This document shows positions 32,873 through 42,133 of a stretch of 64,000 bases of DNA, piece after piece. The DNA lies in NCBI RefSeq assembly GCF_010727125.1, contig NZ_AP022564.1:1178001-1242000 (forward strand), read 5' to 3'. A program made the translations under genes and the position numbers. The DNA comes from Mycolicibacter terrae (lineage in GTDB: Bacteria > Actinomycetota > Actinomycetes > Mycobacteriales > Mycobacteriaceae). Every line of letters begins with the position of its first letter. The first letter of the stretch is position 1. The notes beneath the pieces were generated by a model that ran no database searches, was not told the origin of the DNA, and saw nothing but the letters and a program-made list of their open reading frames with translations.

Positions 32873-34369
32873 ATGTCCACCCTCGGTGACCTGCTTGCCG
32901 AACACACCGTGTTGCCGGGCAATGCGGTAGATCACCTGCACGCCGTGGTCGGGGAGTGGCAACTGCTCGCGGACCTGTCGTTCGCCGACTACCTGATGTG
33001 GGTGCGCCGCGACTCCGACGCCAGCGGTGCACTGGTCTGCGTCGCGCAATGCCGGCCCAACACCGCGCCCACGGTGTTACTCACCGACGCCGTCGGAACC
33101 GTCTCCGACGCGGAGTCGCTGCCGTTGGTGCTCGGGGCGTTCGAATCGGGCGTTATCGGCCGGGCCGGCCTGGAAGGTTCTGCCGGGCAACGCAATACGG
33201 AGGCGGTCCCGGTACGGCACGGCGACCGGGTGGTGGCCGTGCTGACCCACCAGACCGCGTTGACCGGCCGGCGCGAATCCAGCCGGCTGGAGGCGGCCTA
33301 TCTGGACTGCGCGGCCGATTTGGTGCACATGCTCTCCGAGGGCACCTTCCCCGACGTCGGTGACATCGCGGTGTCGCGTTCGAGTCCGCGGGTCGGCGAC
33401 GGCTTCATCCGGCTCGGGGTCGACGGCACGGTCAGCTATGCCAGCCCGAACGCGCTGTCGGCCTACCACCGGATGGGCCTGGCCGCCGAACTCGCCGGCC
33501 ATGACCTGGTGGCCGTCACCCGGCCATTGATCTCCGATCCGTTCGAGGCCCACGAGCTGGCCGAGCATGTCCGCGATTCGCTGACCGGCGGATCGAGTAT
33601 GCGGTTCGAGGTCGACGCGGCCGGTGCGGTGGTGCTGCTGCGCACGTTGCCGCTGATCGTGCACGGCCGGCCGGCCGGCGCCGCTGTGCTGGTCCGCGAC
33701 GTCACCGAGGTGAAGCGCCGTGACCGCGCACTGCTGTCCAAGGACGCGACGATCCGCGAGATCCACCACCGGGTGAAGAACAACCTGCAGACCGTGGCGG
33801 CGCTGCTGCGCCTGCAGGCCCGGCGCACCGCCAACACCGAAGGGCGCGAAGCGCTACTGGAATCGGTGCGGCGGGTGTCGTCGATCGCCCAGGTGCACGA
33901 AGCGCTGTCGTTGTCGGTCGACGAGGTGGTGAACCTCGACAAGGTGATCGACCGGATCCTGCCGATGATGAACGACGTCGCCAGCGTGGACACCCCCATC
34001 CGGGTGGCCCGGACCGGAACGCTCGGGGCGCTCGACGCCGACCGCGCGACCGCGTTGGTCATGGTGATCACCGAACTGGTGCAGAACGCGATCGAGCACG
34101 CCTTCGATGCGGATGCGGATCGACGCGGTGTGACGATCCGGTCCGAACGGTCGGCGCGCTGGCTCGATGTGGTGGTGCACGATGACGGCCACGGCCTGCC
34201 CGCCGGGTTCCGCCTGGAGACCTCCGACCGCCTCGGCCTGCAGATCGTCAACACCCTGGTCTCGGCGGAACTCAACGGTTCGTTGACCGCGCGCGACGCA
34301 CCCGGCGGCGGCACCGAGATGGTGCTGCGGATTCCGGTCGGAATCCGGCGGACCCGTCCGGCGCTGTGA
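32873..34369 (+). CDS. pdtaS: cytosolic sensor histidine kinase PdtaS
   Basis: 498 residues. An N-terminal GAF-like domain (about 1-150) and a PAS-like domain (about 160-285) precede a HisKA_2 region with REIHHRVKNNLQTVAALLRL, where the second His of IHHRVKNN is the expected phosphosite. An HWE/HATPase domain follows (ELVQNAIEHAF, DGHGLPAGF, GLQIVNTLV). There is no membrane helix. It phosphorylates the ANTAR regulator PdtaR in the established system. The length equals the M. tuberculosis Rv3220c product to within a few residues. Confidence 0.94.
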   Translation: MSTLGDLLAEHTVLPGNAVDHLHAVVGEWQLLADLSFADYLMWVRRDSDASGALVCVAQCRPNTAPTVLLTDAVGTVSDAESLPLVLGAFESGVIGRAGLEGSAGQRNTEAVPVRHGDRVVAVLTHQTALTGRRESSRLEAAYLDCAADLVHMLSEGTFPDVGDIAVSRSSPRVGDGFIRLGVDGTVSYASPNALSAYHRMGLAAELAGHDLVAVTRPLISDPFEAHELAEHVRDSLTGGSSMRFEVDAAGAVVLLRTLPLIVHGRPAGAAVLVRDVTEVKRRDRALLSKDATIREIHHRVKNNLQTVAALLRLQARRTANTEGREALLESVRRVSSIAQVHEALSLSVDEVVNLDKVIDRILPMMNDVASVDTPIRVARTGTLGALDADRATALVMVITELVQNAIEHAFDADADRRGVTIRSERSARWLDVVVHDDGHGLPAGFRLETSDRLGLQIVNTLVSAELNGSLTARDAPGGGTEMVLRIPVGIRRTRPAL

Positions 34370-34390
34370 CGCCCGGCGAGCCCGGCGCAA

Positions 34391-34427
34391 AACGACGCGG
34401 CCCCGACCAGGTCGGAGCCGCGTCGTT
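34391..34427. terminator. strong bidirectional hairpin between pdtaS and whiB1
   Basis: AACGACGCGGC (34391-34401) pairs perfectly with GCCGCGTCGTT (34417-34427), and inside it CCGACC pairs with GGTCGG around a single A. The stem of nearly 17 bp sits between converging genes and should stop both transcripts. Confidence 0.85.
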
Positions 34428-34441
34428 GTCGTGCGCTGGGG

Positions 34442-34696
34442 TCAGACCCCGCTGCGCGCCCGGGTCCGGGCGTTGCGGCGCTTGAGCGCACGCCGCTCGT
34501 CCTCGCTCATACCGCCCCACACGCCGGCGTCCTGGCCGGTTTCCAGCGCCCAGGTGAGGCACTCGGTGACCACCGGACACCGGGTGCAGACCTGCTTAGC
34601 GGAAGCGATCTGAGCGAGTGCCGGCCCGCTGTTTCCCACCGGGAAGAACAGCTCCGGGTCCTCGTCGCGACAGACCGCCTTGTGGCGCCAATCCAT
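34442..34696 (-). CDS. whiB1: Fe-S cluster transcription factor WhiB1
   Basis: 84 residues, as in M. tuberculosis. The 4Fe-4S ligands are Cys9, Cys37, Cys40 and Cys46, followed by the turn GVWGGM and a basic C-terminus (ERRALKRRNARTRARSG). It is an essential NO-sensitive regulator that binds SigA. The open frame extends upstream, but MDWRHKAVCRDED is the conserved start. Confidence 0.97.
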   Translation of the reverse strand: MDWRHKAVCRDEDPELFFPVGNSGPALAQIASAKQVCTRCPVVTECLTWALETGQDAGVWGGMSEDERRALKRRNARTRARSGV

Positions 34697-34828
34697 AAGT
34701 CTCCAACTCCTCACTCTGAGCGCAGCGGGGCGCGCAACTTGTTTTTCGACTGTTATAAGCGGCGGCAAGAAATGATTACGGCTTGCATCCGATCGCTCGA
34801 TCGTTTCACAGCCTGGACAGATGTCAAG

Positions 34829-34844
34829 AGTGTGCGTTATCACG
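34829..34844 (-). promoter_or_regulatory. possible CRP (Rv3676-type) site upstream of whiB1
   Basis: The minus strand reads CGTGATAACGCACAC, close to the mycobacterial CRP pattern GTGNNANNNNNCACA, about 135-150 bases before the whiB1 ATG. Control of whiB1 by CRP is established in M. tuberculosis. The match is partial, so this is a candidate only. The rest of the 240-base region up to the lipid kinase stop shows nothing else I can name. Confidence 0.4.
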
Positions 34845-34939
34845 TGGGCAACGTCACCCTTGCGAGGGGCTGCTCCCAGTCCGGCCGCCGCGATGTACTA
34901 CAGTGGTTCCAACTGTGTGCTCATCGACCGTATCGAGCA

Positions 34940-35938
34940 TCATCTTCGCAGGTCGGCGGGACTTTTCGCGGGGGGAGCGACGACGCTGAGGGCGTCGGGC
35001 ACCGCGCGGAACGTCATCGTACTGCGCAATCCGACGTACTCACCGTCGATCTGGGTGGCGATCGGCGTGTCGCCCGCGTCGACGTGCAGGGTGCTCACAT
35101 CGTCCTCACGGATGAGCTGCTTGGCGTTGAGCTTGGGCCGCTTGGACAGCATCTGCCGGACCAGCCGCAAGGTGGGCAGGACCTTCATGCTGGTGGTCGC
35201 GAACACCCCCATCCCGGCTTCGAACGTGGTGTCGGGGTTGGTCCACACGCAGCGCTCGTCGGCATAGGTCCACGGACTGCAGTTCGAGATGAACACGAAA
35301 TGCACGCCGGCGACCGGCTCCTCCTCGCCCAGCTGCAGCGTCAGCGTGGGCGCCCGGCGAGTGGTGGCCAGCACCGCGGGAACCGCCGCCCTGACGTAGC
35401 GCAGCGCGGTGACGGCGTGGCCTTTTTCGCGTTCGGCCTCGACGGCGGCCACCACCTCGCCGTCGACTCCCATCCCGGCGTTGAGCACCGACCACCGCTC
35501 GCCGCAGTCGATCAGCCCGATCCGGCGCCACCGGGGCCGGCGGCCCCGGCCGTTGATCAATTCGATCAGCTGGTTGGTGGCGACGGTCGGGTCGGCGGAC
35601 ATCCCCAGCGAACGCGCGAAGACGTTCGCCGAACCGCCGGGCACCACCGCCACCGCGGGCAGGTGTTTCGGCGGCGCCGAACCGGGCGTTCCGAGTAGGC
35701 CGTTGACCACGCCGTGCACGGTTCCGTCGCCACCGTGCGCGATGACCAGGTCGATCCGGTCTGCGGCCGCGGCCTGGCTGATCTCGACGGCGTGGCCGCG
35801 GTAGTCGGTGTGCACGACGCTCAGGTCGAGCCGGCTCTTGAGCGCGTGGGCCAACAGGTCACGTCCGGCCGGGGTCGTCGAGGTGGCATTGGGATTGACG
35901 ATCAGCACGGCGCGCACGGAATACGAGTCTATGGGCAT
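34940..35938 (-). CDS. diacylglycerol/lipid kinase family protein
   Basis: 332 residues. The DAGK catalytic domain is at about 8-140, with VLIVNPNATSTTPAG, the nucleotide motif IAHGGDGTVHGVVNGLLG and AVVPGGSANVFARSLGM. The C-terminal beta-sandwich domain holds QIDGEYVGL. It probably phosphorylates a diacylglycerol or related lipid at the membrane. ATG 35938 is used; a GTG seven codons later is also possible. It corresponds, from memory, to Rv3218. Confidence 0.88.
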   Translation of the reverse strand: MPIDSYSVRAVLIVNPNATSTTPAGRDLLAHALKSRLDLSVVHTDYRGHAVEISQAAAADRIDLVIAHGGDGTVHGVVNGLLGTPGSAPPKHLPAVAVVPGGSANVFARSLGMSADPTVATNQLIELINGRGRRPRWRRIGLIDCGERWSVLNAGMGVDGEVVAAVEAEREKGHAVTALRYVRAAVPAVLATTRRAPTLTLQLGEEEPVAGVHFVFISNCSPWTYADERCVWTNPDTTFEAGMGVFATTSMKVLPTLRLVRQMLSKRPKLNAKQLIREDDVSTLHVDAGDTPIATQIDGEYVGLRSTMTFRAVPDALSVVAPPAKSPADLRR

Positions 35939-35972
35939 CCGGGAGATGCGGCGCGATGGTTAGGCTGGCGGC

Positions 35973-36383
35973 GTGAACGCCATCGCTGAACCGCCGCGCG
36001 CCGTGCGCGGTGCGGGCCTGGTCGTCGCGGTGCAGGGTGTGGTGGGGCTGACGGTCGCAGCGGTGCTGGTGGTGCGCGCGGTGGCCGGAGCGGATCAGCG
36101 GGTGGCCAACGGCTACGCCACCGCCGCGTGGTTCGCGCTGCTCGGGGCCGCGATGCTGGCCGCCGGTTGGGGGTTGCGGCGGGGGCGGCGGCTCGGCCGC
36201 GGCATCGCGGTGTTCGTCAACCTGACGCTGCTGCCGGTGGCCTGGTACCTGGGAGTCGGCTCGCACCGCTGGGGTTACTGCGCAGTGGTCGGCGTGGCCG
36301 CGGTCGTGGTGCTGGCGGCGCTGTTCAGTCCCGCGGCGGTGCGCTGGGCGGCGCAACGCCCAGTGCCGACAGGATCGTGCTGA
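35973..36383 (+). CDS. four-helix integral membrane protein
   Basis: 136 residues from GTG 35973 with hydrophobic segments at about 13-36, 49-67, 78-95 and 101-122, i.e. four membrane helices with short Arg-rich loops. It matches the size and place of Rv3217c; function unknown. Its 3' end overlaps the convergent isochorismate synthase gene by 59 bases, because the gene that I recall between them in M. tuberculosis (Rv3216) is absent here. Confidence 0.82.
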   Translation: MNAIAEPPRAVRGAGLVVAVQGVVGLTVAAVLVVRAVAGADQRVANGYATAAWFALLGAAMLAAGWGLRRGRRLGRGIAVFVNLTLLPVAWYLGVGSHRWGYCAVVGVAAVVVLAALFSPAAVRWAAQRPVPTGSC

Positions 36384-37467
36384 ACTTCGTCACGGTTTCG
36401 GCCAGCTCCTCGTCCGGGTCGGATTCGGCGACGATTCCGCCGCCGGCATGGGCCAGCGCGGATCGCCGGTCGGCGGACAGCTGCGCGCAGCGGATCGACA
36501 CCACCCAGGCGCCGTCGCCGTCGGCGTTGCACCACCCGACCGCGCCGGCGTAGAAACCCCGGTCGCCCTCCAGCTCCGCGATGAGCTCGAGCGCGGCCGC
36601 GGTGGGGAACCCGCCGACCGCCGCCGTAGGGTGCAGTGCCAGCGCCAAATCCAGTGCGGTGGTGGCGGTGTCGCGGAGCCGGCCGGTGATCGGGGTGCTC
36701 AGGTGCCAGACCGCGGCGGTGCCGGTCAGCCGCGGCGCCGGTGCGATGTCGAGGTCGGTGCACAGCGGCTCGAGCGCGGCGCGCAACTGGTCGACGACCA
36801 GCTGGTGCTCGTGGCGGTTCTTGCCGGAATCTGCCAGCGCGGCTCCGTTGGCGGCGTCGGCGGCCGGGTCCGGCGAGCGCGGCGCCGAGCCGGCGAACGG
36901 CCGGCAGGTGACCCGGTCGCCGTCGCGGGCGACCAGCAACTCGGGGCTGGCGCCCACCAGGGCCGCGCCGGCATAACCGTCCCCGGCGGCGCTCAGGTCG
37001 ACCAGGTAGCCGTAACCGCTCGGATCGGCGGCGACCAGCCGGCGCAGAACGGTGCCCGGGTCCAACGGCGCATCGGCGGCCAGTCGCAGACCGCGGGCCA
37101 GCACCACTTTGTGCAGGGCGCCCGGCGCCGCGGTCAGTTCGTGCAGGGCCCGGCGGATCCGGGCGCGGTGCTCGTCGGGCTCGGGCAGCTGCGCGACGAC
37201 GCGCACCGCGGGTAGTGCCGCATCGGGGCGTGTTGCCAGCGCCATGTCGTGACGCACCGCGCTCGGTACGAACAGAGCGGCGGCACCCCCGGGACGGAAA
37301 GGCAACGCACCCACCACAATTGGTGCTTCACCGGAAGTCAGCGCGGTCTGCGCGGCGCCGACATCGCAGAATCCGGTCGCTATCCCGTCGGCCACCAGAG
37401 TCCCGGCCGGTCCGGACAGCACGAACGCCGGTGCCGTCGGCGTCGTCGGGGTCGGCGGTGTCGTCAA
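36325..37467 (-). CDS. entC: isochorismate synthase
   Basis: 380 residues from a TTG start, 4 bases after the gpm2 stop, with GAGGG upstream. The chorismate-binding fold is clear: KVVLARGLRL, LVGASPELLVARDG, FAGSAPRS, NRHEHQLVVDQL, ALHPTAAVGGFPTAAALELI and DRGFYAGAVGW. It converts chorismate to isochorismate for menaquinone or, in mycobactin producers, salicylate synthesis. It corresponds to Rv3215. Confidence 0.92.
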   Translation of the reverse strand: MTTPPTPTTPTAPAFVLSGPAGTLVADGIATGFCDVGAAQTALTSGEAPIVVGALPFRPGGAAALFVPSAVRHDMALATRPDAALPAVRVVAQLPEPDEHRARIRRALHELTAAPGALHKVVLARGLRLAADAPLDPGTVLRRLVAADPSGYGYLVDLSAAGDGYAGAALVGASPELLVARDGDRVTCRPFAGSAPRSPDPAADAANGAALADSGKNRHEHQLVVDQLRAALEPLCTDLDIAPAPRLTGTAAVWHLSTPITGRLRDTATTALDLALALHPTAAVGGFPTAAALELIAELEGDRGFYAGAVGWCNADGDGAWVVSIRCAQLSADRRSALAHAGGGIVAESDPDEELAETVTKFSTILSALGVAPPSAPPRD

Positions 37468-37471
37468 ACCC

Positions 37472-38068
37472 TCAGGCTCCCGGCCCGGTCAGCCCGAGTG
37501 CGGTGAGCTGGCGCACCCCATGCTCGAATCCGCAGACGGCGATCGACGCCGCGGGCATCCCGAAACGCGCGCCGTCGGCCAACGGCAGCTCGAGCCAACG
37601 GGTGATCACCGCCCGGGAGAAGTGCCCGTGCCCGACGAAGACCACGTCGCGCGCGACCAGCTGCCGCAGCGCCCACGCGACCGCCCGGTCGGCGCGTTCG
37701 CTGACCTGTGCCACGGTTTCGCCGCCCGCGCTGCCGTGTGTCCAGATCAACCAGTCCGATTCGGATTCCCGGATCTGCGCGGTGGTCAGACCCTCATAGC
37801 GGCCGTAGTCCCATTCGGCCAGGTCGTCGGAGACTTCGTCGACGTGCAGTCCGGCGAGTTCGGCGGTGACCTGGGCGCGCCGGCGCGGGCTGGAGACCAC
37901 CAGCGGGTTGTCCAACCGGAGTTTGGCCACCGTGGCGCGGGCGGCCACTGCCTGGCGCCGACCGGTGTCGGTCAGCTCCAAATCGCTGCGCCCGGTGTGC
38001 CGCTCGCTTTTCGACCACTCGGTTTCACCGTGGCGCAGCAACAGCAGTCGGTGGTCCTCGATGCTCAC
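37472..38068 (-). CDS. gpm2: histidine phosphatase family acid phosphatase
   Basis: 198 residues from GTG 38068 (VSIEDHRLLLLRHGETEWSK). The phosphoacceptor His is in LLRHGETEW, and the second His in FVGHGHFSRAVITRW. The M. tuberculosis homologue (Rv3214) is annotated as a phosphoglycerate mutase but was shown to be an acid phosphatase. The longer open frame upstream overlaps the divergent ParA-like gene and is not coding. Confidence 0.9.
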   Translation of the reverse strand: MSIEDHRLLLLRHGETEWSKSERHTGRSDLELTDTGRRQAVAARATVAKLRLDNPLVVSSPRRRAQVTAELAGLHVDEVSDDLAEWDYGRYEGLTTAQIRESESDWLIWTHGSAGGETVAQVSERADRAVAWALRQLVARDVVFVGHGHFSRAVITRWLELPLADGARFGMPAASIAVCGFEHGVRQLTALGLTGPGA

Positions 38069-38209
38069 GTGGGTCGATTCTGCCCGACGGCGGGCACCGA
38101 GCTGCGTTTGGTGCTGCCGGAGCGCAAGCCGTGCCAGTATGGCGGTGGTGCAAAGGTAGGAAGCGATGTGGGGGTACCACCCGCTTGACCGGGAGAGGGG
38201 CGGCGCCAC

Positions 38210-39010
38210 ATGAGCCAGCTGCGGATATTGGCGGTTGCCAACCAGAAAGGGGGCGTGGCCAAGACCACCACGGTGGCATCGCTGGGAGCGGCGATGGCCG
38301 AAATGGGCCAGCGGGTGCTGCTGGTCGACCTCGACCCGCAGGGGTGCCTGACCTTCTCCCTGGGCCATGACCCCGACAAGCTGCCGGTGTCGGTGCACGA
38401 GGTGCTGCTCGGTGAGGTCGAACCCGACGCCGCACTGGTGACGACCGACGAAGGCATGACGCTGCTGCCGGCCAACATCGATCTGGCCGGTGCCGAGGCG
38501 ATGCTGTTGATGCGTGCCGGTCGCGAGTACGCCCTGCAGCGGGCGCTGGCCAAGCTGGACGACGAGTTCGACGTGGCCGTGATCGACTGCCCTCCGTCGC
38601 TGGGGGTGCTCACCCTCAACGGGCTCACCGCGGCCGGCGAGGCGATCGTGCCGCTGCAGTGCGAGACCCTGGCCCATCGCGGCGTCGGTCAATTCCTGCG
38701 CACTGTCGCCGACGTCCAGCAGATCACCAATCCGAAGCTGAGCCTGCTCGGCGCGTTGCCGACGCTGTATGACTCGCGCACCACCCACACCCGCGACGTG
38801 TTGCTCGACATCGCCGACCGGTACGGTCTGGCTGTGCTGGGCCCGCCGATTCCGCGCACCGTACGTTTCGCCGAGGCGAGCGCGTCGGGCGCGTCGGTGA
38901 TCGCCGGGCGCAAGAACAAGGGGGCCCAGGCCTATCGGGAGCTGGCCGAAGCGCTGCTCAAGCATTGGAAGACCGGCGAGGCGCTGCCCACCTTCACCCC
39001 CGAGGTATAG
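38210..39010 (+). CDS. ParA/Soj-like ATPase
   Basis: 266 residues. The deviant Walker A is NQKGGVAKTTT, followed by VLLVDLDPQGCLTFSLG and VAVIDCPPSLGVLTLNGL. There is no parB or parS nearby, so it is a stand-alone ParA family member (Rv3213c position), perhaps positioning cargo other than the chromosome. It has no helix-turn-helix extension. Confidence 0.9.
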   Translation: MSQLRILAVANQKGGVAKTTTVASLGAAMAEMGQRVLLVDLDPQGCLTFSLGHDPDKLPVSVHEVLLGEVEPDAALVTTDEGMTLLPANIDLAGAEAMLLMRAGREYALQRALAKLDDEFDVAVIDCPPSLGVLTLNGLTAAGEAIVPLQCETLAHRGVGQFLRTVADVQQITNPKLSLLGALPTLYDSRTTHTRDVLLDIADRYGLAVLGPPIPRTVRFAEASASGASVIAGRKNKGAQAYRELAEALLKHWKTGEALPTFTPEV

Positions 39011-39113
39011 CCACCCCCTCCTGCGGCGAGCGGGCGGGTTTGTCCGGCGACACGCCGTGATGACCCGTACAACTGCGCACCCTCGTGGCGGTGGATGCGA
39101 CCTGGTGGGCGAC

Positions 39114-40349
39114 TCAGCCCAGCGCGACCACGGTGTCGCCGCGCTGTTCCAGCACCGTCGGACCCGACACCGCCGGAAACACCGCCGACACCCCCGGCGG
39201 GCGGCTGACCGGGATGACGCGTTCGGGTGCGCCGGTGCGCTGGTCGAAGACGCCGACCCCGCCGGTCACCGGGATCAACAGCCGGTCGGCCATCGCCGCT
39301 GCCGGTCCCAGCGGAACCGTGGCCCCGGCTGCCGGGACGGTGTAGCGGTAGGTCAGGCTGCCGGCTTCGAACACCACCACGGCGTCACCGGTCCACCAGC
39401 AGACGAGCCCGGTAGGCCGGGACACCTGCAGGGCGGCGCTGTCGGGGCTGGCCTTGCCCGGCAGCATCGTCTTGGCGATCGTGGTGCCGGTCTGGTCGAC
39501 CACTTCCACCCGGGGCTGCGGCGTGGGTAGATAAACGGCGGTGTTGGTGCCGGAGTCGGAGTCGGTCACCGCCAGGACCCGGGCCCCGGAGTCGGCGGCG
39601 ACGCCGGGCTCCGGGACGTGCTGGCGCTCCGGCTCGTCTTCGTCCTTGCCGGGGCGCAGCAGGGTCAGTTGCAGATCGTCCTGTCCCGGGCAGGATTCGA
39701 GCACCGAGACCGCCGACGAGGCCGCGGCGGCCGACACCAGGGTGCAGCCCTGGCCGCGGCCGCGAGCCGATGGTTTCACCCGCGCGTCGATCTCCCCGTA
39801 GGACAGCACCCGGACCATGTCCGAGCGCCACAGTTCCAGGCGGGTGTTTCCGGCCGAGAGCACCGCACTGCCCTCGGACGCGACGGTCACGCTCGGGTCG
39901 GCGTAGCTGGTTCGGGCCGGTCCGCGCCAACCGGTCGCGGCGACGACCGTGCTGACCTGACCGCAGCCGCGGGAGTCGGGGTACACCGCGACGGCATAGC
40001 GGTAGATCCAGGACACCGCGCACAGGTCGACTCCGCGGGCATAGCTCCAGCGTTCCTCGCCGGTGAGCGGGTCGCGCCCGGTCATCTGCGGCCCGTTACC
40101 GGTGATCACTGTGCCGGAGACCAGCACCGGAGCCCGGGTGACCGGGCTGGCTGCGGTCCACAGCTGGGCCAGCGCCGCCGGCACCATAGCGGCCGACGGG
40201 GGATTGGTCGCCGAGTCCGCCGCCGGCCGGCTGACCGTGGCGCGGGCGTCGCTGGTCCACCAAACGATCACCCCGGTGACGACGACCGCGACCGCGATCA
40301 CCGCCGCGGCCACCAGATCGCCGGTGGTGCGGCGCTCCGGTCGCACCAT
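39114..40349 (-). CDS. membrane-anchored beta-propeller (PQQ-like) protein
   Basis: About 411 residues. A single membrane helix at about 13-32 (VAAAVIAVAVVVTGVIVWWT) precedes a large external domain with repeated beta strands such as VTGRDPLTGEERWSYARGVD and GVGVFDQRTGAPERVIPV, typical of PQQ/WD-like propellers. Four or more Cys outside may pair. The start is 14 bases after the rhlE stop. It corresponds to Rv3212; the function is unknown, though a cell-division link has been suggested for that protein. Confidence 0.8.
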   Translation of the reverse strand: MVRPERRTTGDLVAAAVIAVAVVVTGVIVWWTSDARATVSRPAADSATNPPSAAMVPAALAQLWTAASPVTRAPVLVSGTVITGNGPQMTGRDPLTGEERWSYARGVDLCAVSWIYRYAVAVYPDSRGCGQVSTVVAATGWRGPARTSYADPSVTVASEGSAVLSAGNTRLELWRSDMVRVLSYGEIDARVKPSARGRGQGCTLVSAAAASSAVSVLESCPGQDDLQLTLLRPGKDEDEPERQHVPEPGVAADSGARVLAVTDSDSGTNTAVYLPTPQPRVEVVDQTGTTIAKTMLPGKASPDSAALQVSRPTGLVCWWTGDAVVVFEAGSLTYRYTVPAAGATVPLGPAAAMADRLLIPVTGGVGVFDQRTGAPERVIPVSRPPGVSAVFPAVSGPTVLEQRGDTVVALG

Positions 40350-40363
40350 GTCGAAGGCCCGGC

Positions 40364-41890
40364 TCAGCTGCCGTTCACCGCGGCCGCGGCCTTGCTCGGC
40401 CGCCGGCGACGGCGGCGACGCGGCGCGCTCTGCCCGGTGTCCTCGGATGCCCCGGCGCTCCGAACCTCGCCGGCATCGCCGGGCCGGGCGGCCGGCGGTG
40501 AGGCGTCGGCCGAGCCGGCCTGGCCGCCGCGGGTACGGCGTCGGGACCGGTTGGCGTTGCGCGGCGCCCGCTGCCGATCGCCCGACGTCTCGCGGAGCTC
40601 GCGGTCCCCACCCTCGGTCCGCTTGGCCGGCGCCCGGGTCGGCTTGCCGATGGTCCCGCCGGCTTCGGTGGGGATGTTCAGCTCGGTGTAGAGGTGCGGG
40701 GAGCTCGAATAGGTCTCCGACGGGTCCGGGCAGCACAGGTTCAGGGCCTTGTCGATCAGCGTCCAGCGGGCCAGCTCGTCCCAGTCGACCAGGGTGACCG
40801 CGACGCCGGTCTTGCCGGCGCGCCCGGTGCGGCCGATGCGGTGGACATAGGTCTTCTCATCGTCGGGGCACTGGTAGTTGATGACGTGCGTGACGTCGTC
40901 GATGTCGATGCCTCGGGCCGCGACGTCGGTGGCGACCAGCACATCGATGTCGCCGGTGCGGAACGATTTGAGGGCTTTCTCGCGGGCCACCTGGTTGAGG
41001 TCGCCGTGCACCGCACCCACCTTGAACCCGCGTTCGCCGAGGTCGTCGGCGACCTTCTGCGCGGTGCGCTTGGTGCGGGTGAAGATCATCGTGGCGCCGC
41101 GTCCGCGGGCCTGCAGGATCCGGGCGACCAGCTCGGCCTTGTCCAGCGCATGGGCCCGGTAGACGAACTGCTCGGTGGCGTCGTGCACCGCCGAGGAGTG
41201 CGGCGCCTCGGCGCGGATGTGGGTGGGCTGGTTCATGAAGCTGCGGGCCAGCGTGATGATCGGGCCCGGCATGGTCGCCGAGAACAGCATCGACTGCCGG
41301 TCGTCGGGGATACGGGCCAGGATGCGCTCGATGTCGGGCAGAAAGCCCAGGTCCAGCATTTCGTCGGCCTCGTCGAGCACCAGCACCGTGAGCCCGCCCA
41401 GCTGCAGATGGCCCTGCTGGGCCAGGTCGAGCAGCCGGCCCGGGGTGCCGACCACCACGTCGGCGCCGGCCTGCAGCGCCTCGATCTGCGGCTCGTAGGG
41501 CCGGCCGCCGTAGATGGCCTGCACCGACAGCGGCCGGTCCCCGGCCGTGAGGTACTTTGCCGCGTCGGCCAGGTCGCCGGAGACCTGGATGCACAACTCA
41601 CGGGTGGGCACCACGACTAACGCCCGCGGAATGCCGGTCAGCGGCCGGTCGGTGCTGCCGGCGACCCGCTGCAGCAACGGGATGCCGAAGCCGAAGGTCT
41701 TGCCCATGCCGGTGCGGGCCTGGCCGATCAGGTCGTCGCCGGCCAGGGCCAGCGGCAGGGTCAGCTCCTGGATCGCGAATGCGTGCTCGATGCCGTCCTC
41801 GGCGAGTGCGCGGACGATCTCGTCGCGGACGCCCAGTTCGGTGAAGCTCGGGGGGGAGGTGGGACGGGTAGTGGAGATAAGCGGGGTCAT
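40364..41890 (-). CDS. rhlE: DEAD-box RNA helicase
   Basis: 508 residues from ATG 41890. All helicase motifs are seen: Q motif (FAIQELTLPLAL), I (ARTGMGKT), Ia (VVPTREL), II (VLDEADEM), III (FSATM), V (VATDVAARGIDI), VI (HRIGRTGRAGKTG). The last 110 residues are basic and disordered (PRNANRSRRRTRGG, APRRRRRRRPSK), as in RNA-binding tails. It corresponds to Rv3211. Confidence 0.93.
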   Translation of the reverse strand: MTPLISTTRPTSPPSFTELGVRDEIVRALAEDGIEHAFAIQELTLPLALAGDDLIGQARTGMGKTFGFGIPLLQRVAGSTDRPLTGIPRALVVVPTRELCIQVSGDLADAAKYLTAGDRPLSVQAIYGGRPYEPQIEALQAGADVVVGTPGRLLDLAQQGHLQLGGLTVLVLDEADEMLDLGFLPDIERILARIPDDRQSMLFSATMPGPIITLARSFMNQPTHIRAEAPHSSAVHDATEQFVYRAHALDKAELVARILQARGRGATMIFTRTKRTAQKVADDLGERGFKVGAVHGDLNQVAREKALKSFRTGDIDVLVATDVAARGIDIDDVTHVINYQCPDDEKTYVHRIGRTGRAGKTGVAVTLVDWDELARWTLIDKALNLCCPDPSETYSSSPHLYTELNIPTEAGGTIGKPTRAPAKRTEGGDRELRETSGDRQRAPRNANRSRRRTRGGQAGSADASPPAARPGDAGEVRSAGASEDTGQSAPRRRRRRRPSKAAAAVNGS

Positions 41891-42133
41891 GCGCTGGCAG
41901 GTGCCTTTCGAAGTCGGCGCGGTATGTATGTCGATCGCGGTGTGGTCGGGGCGCACACGCTGTGACGGTCGATACCTGACTTGCCGATTCGGGGGCCCTG
42001 CACTCGCCGTGGAGGCGGGCCAACCGCGTGTACGCGCATTGCTCGGCAGCACCGAATCGGCACTGCCTGGTGCTCACAGTACCTGGTCGGGCCGGAGATC
42101 GGTCCAATGCGGCGCAACGCCTACAGTGTGGTG

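Noticed and set aside
37472..38965. 497-residue version of the Gpm2 frame
   Set aside because: The upstream 300 residues are antisense to the ParA-like gene; the phosphatase starts at VSIEDHR.
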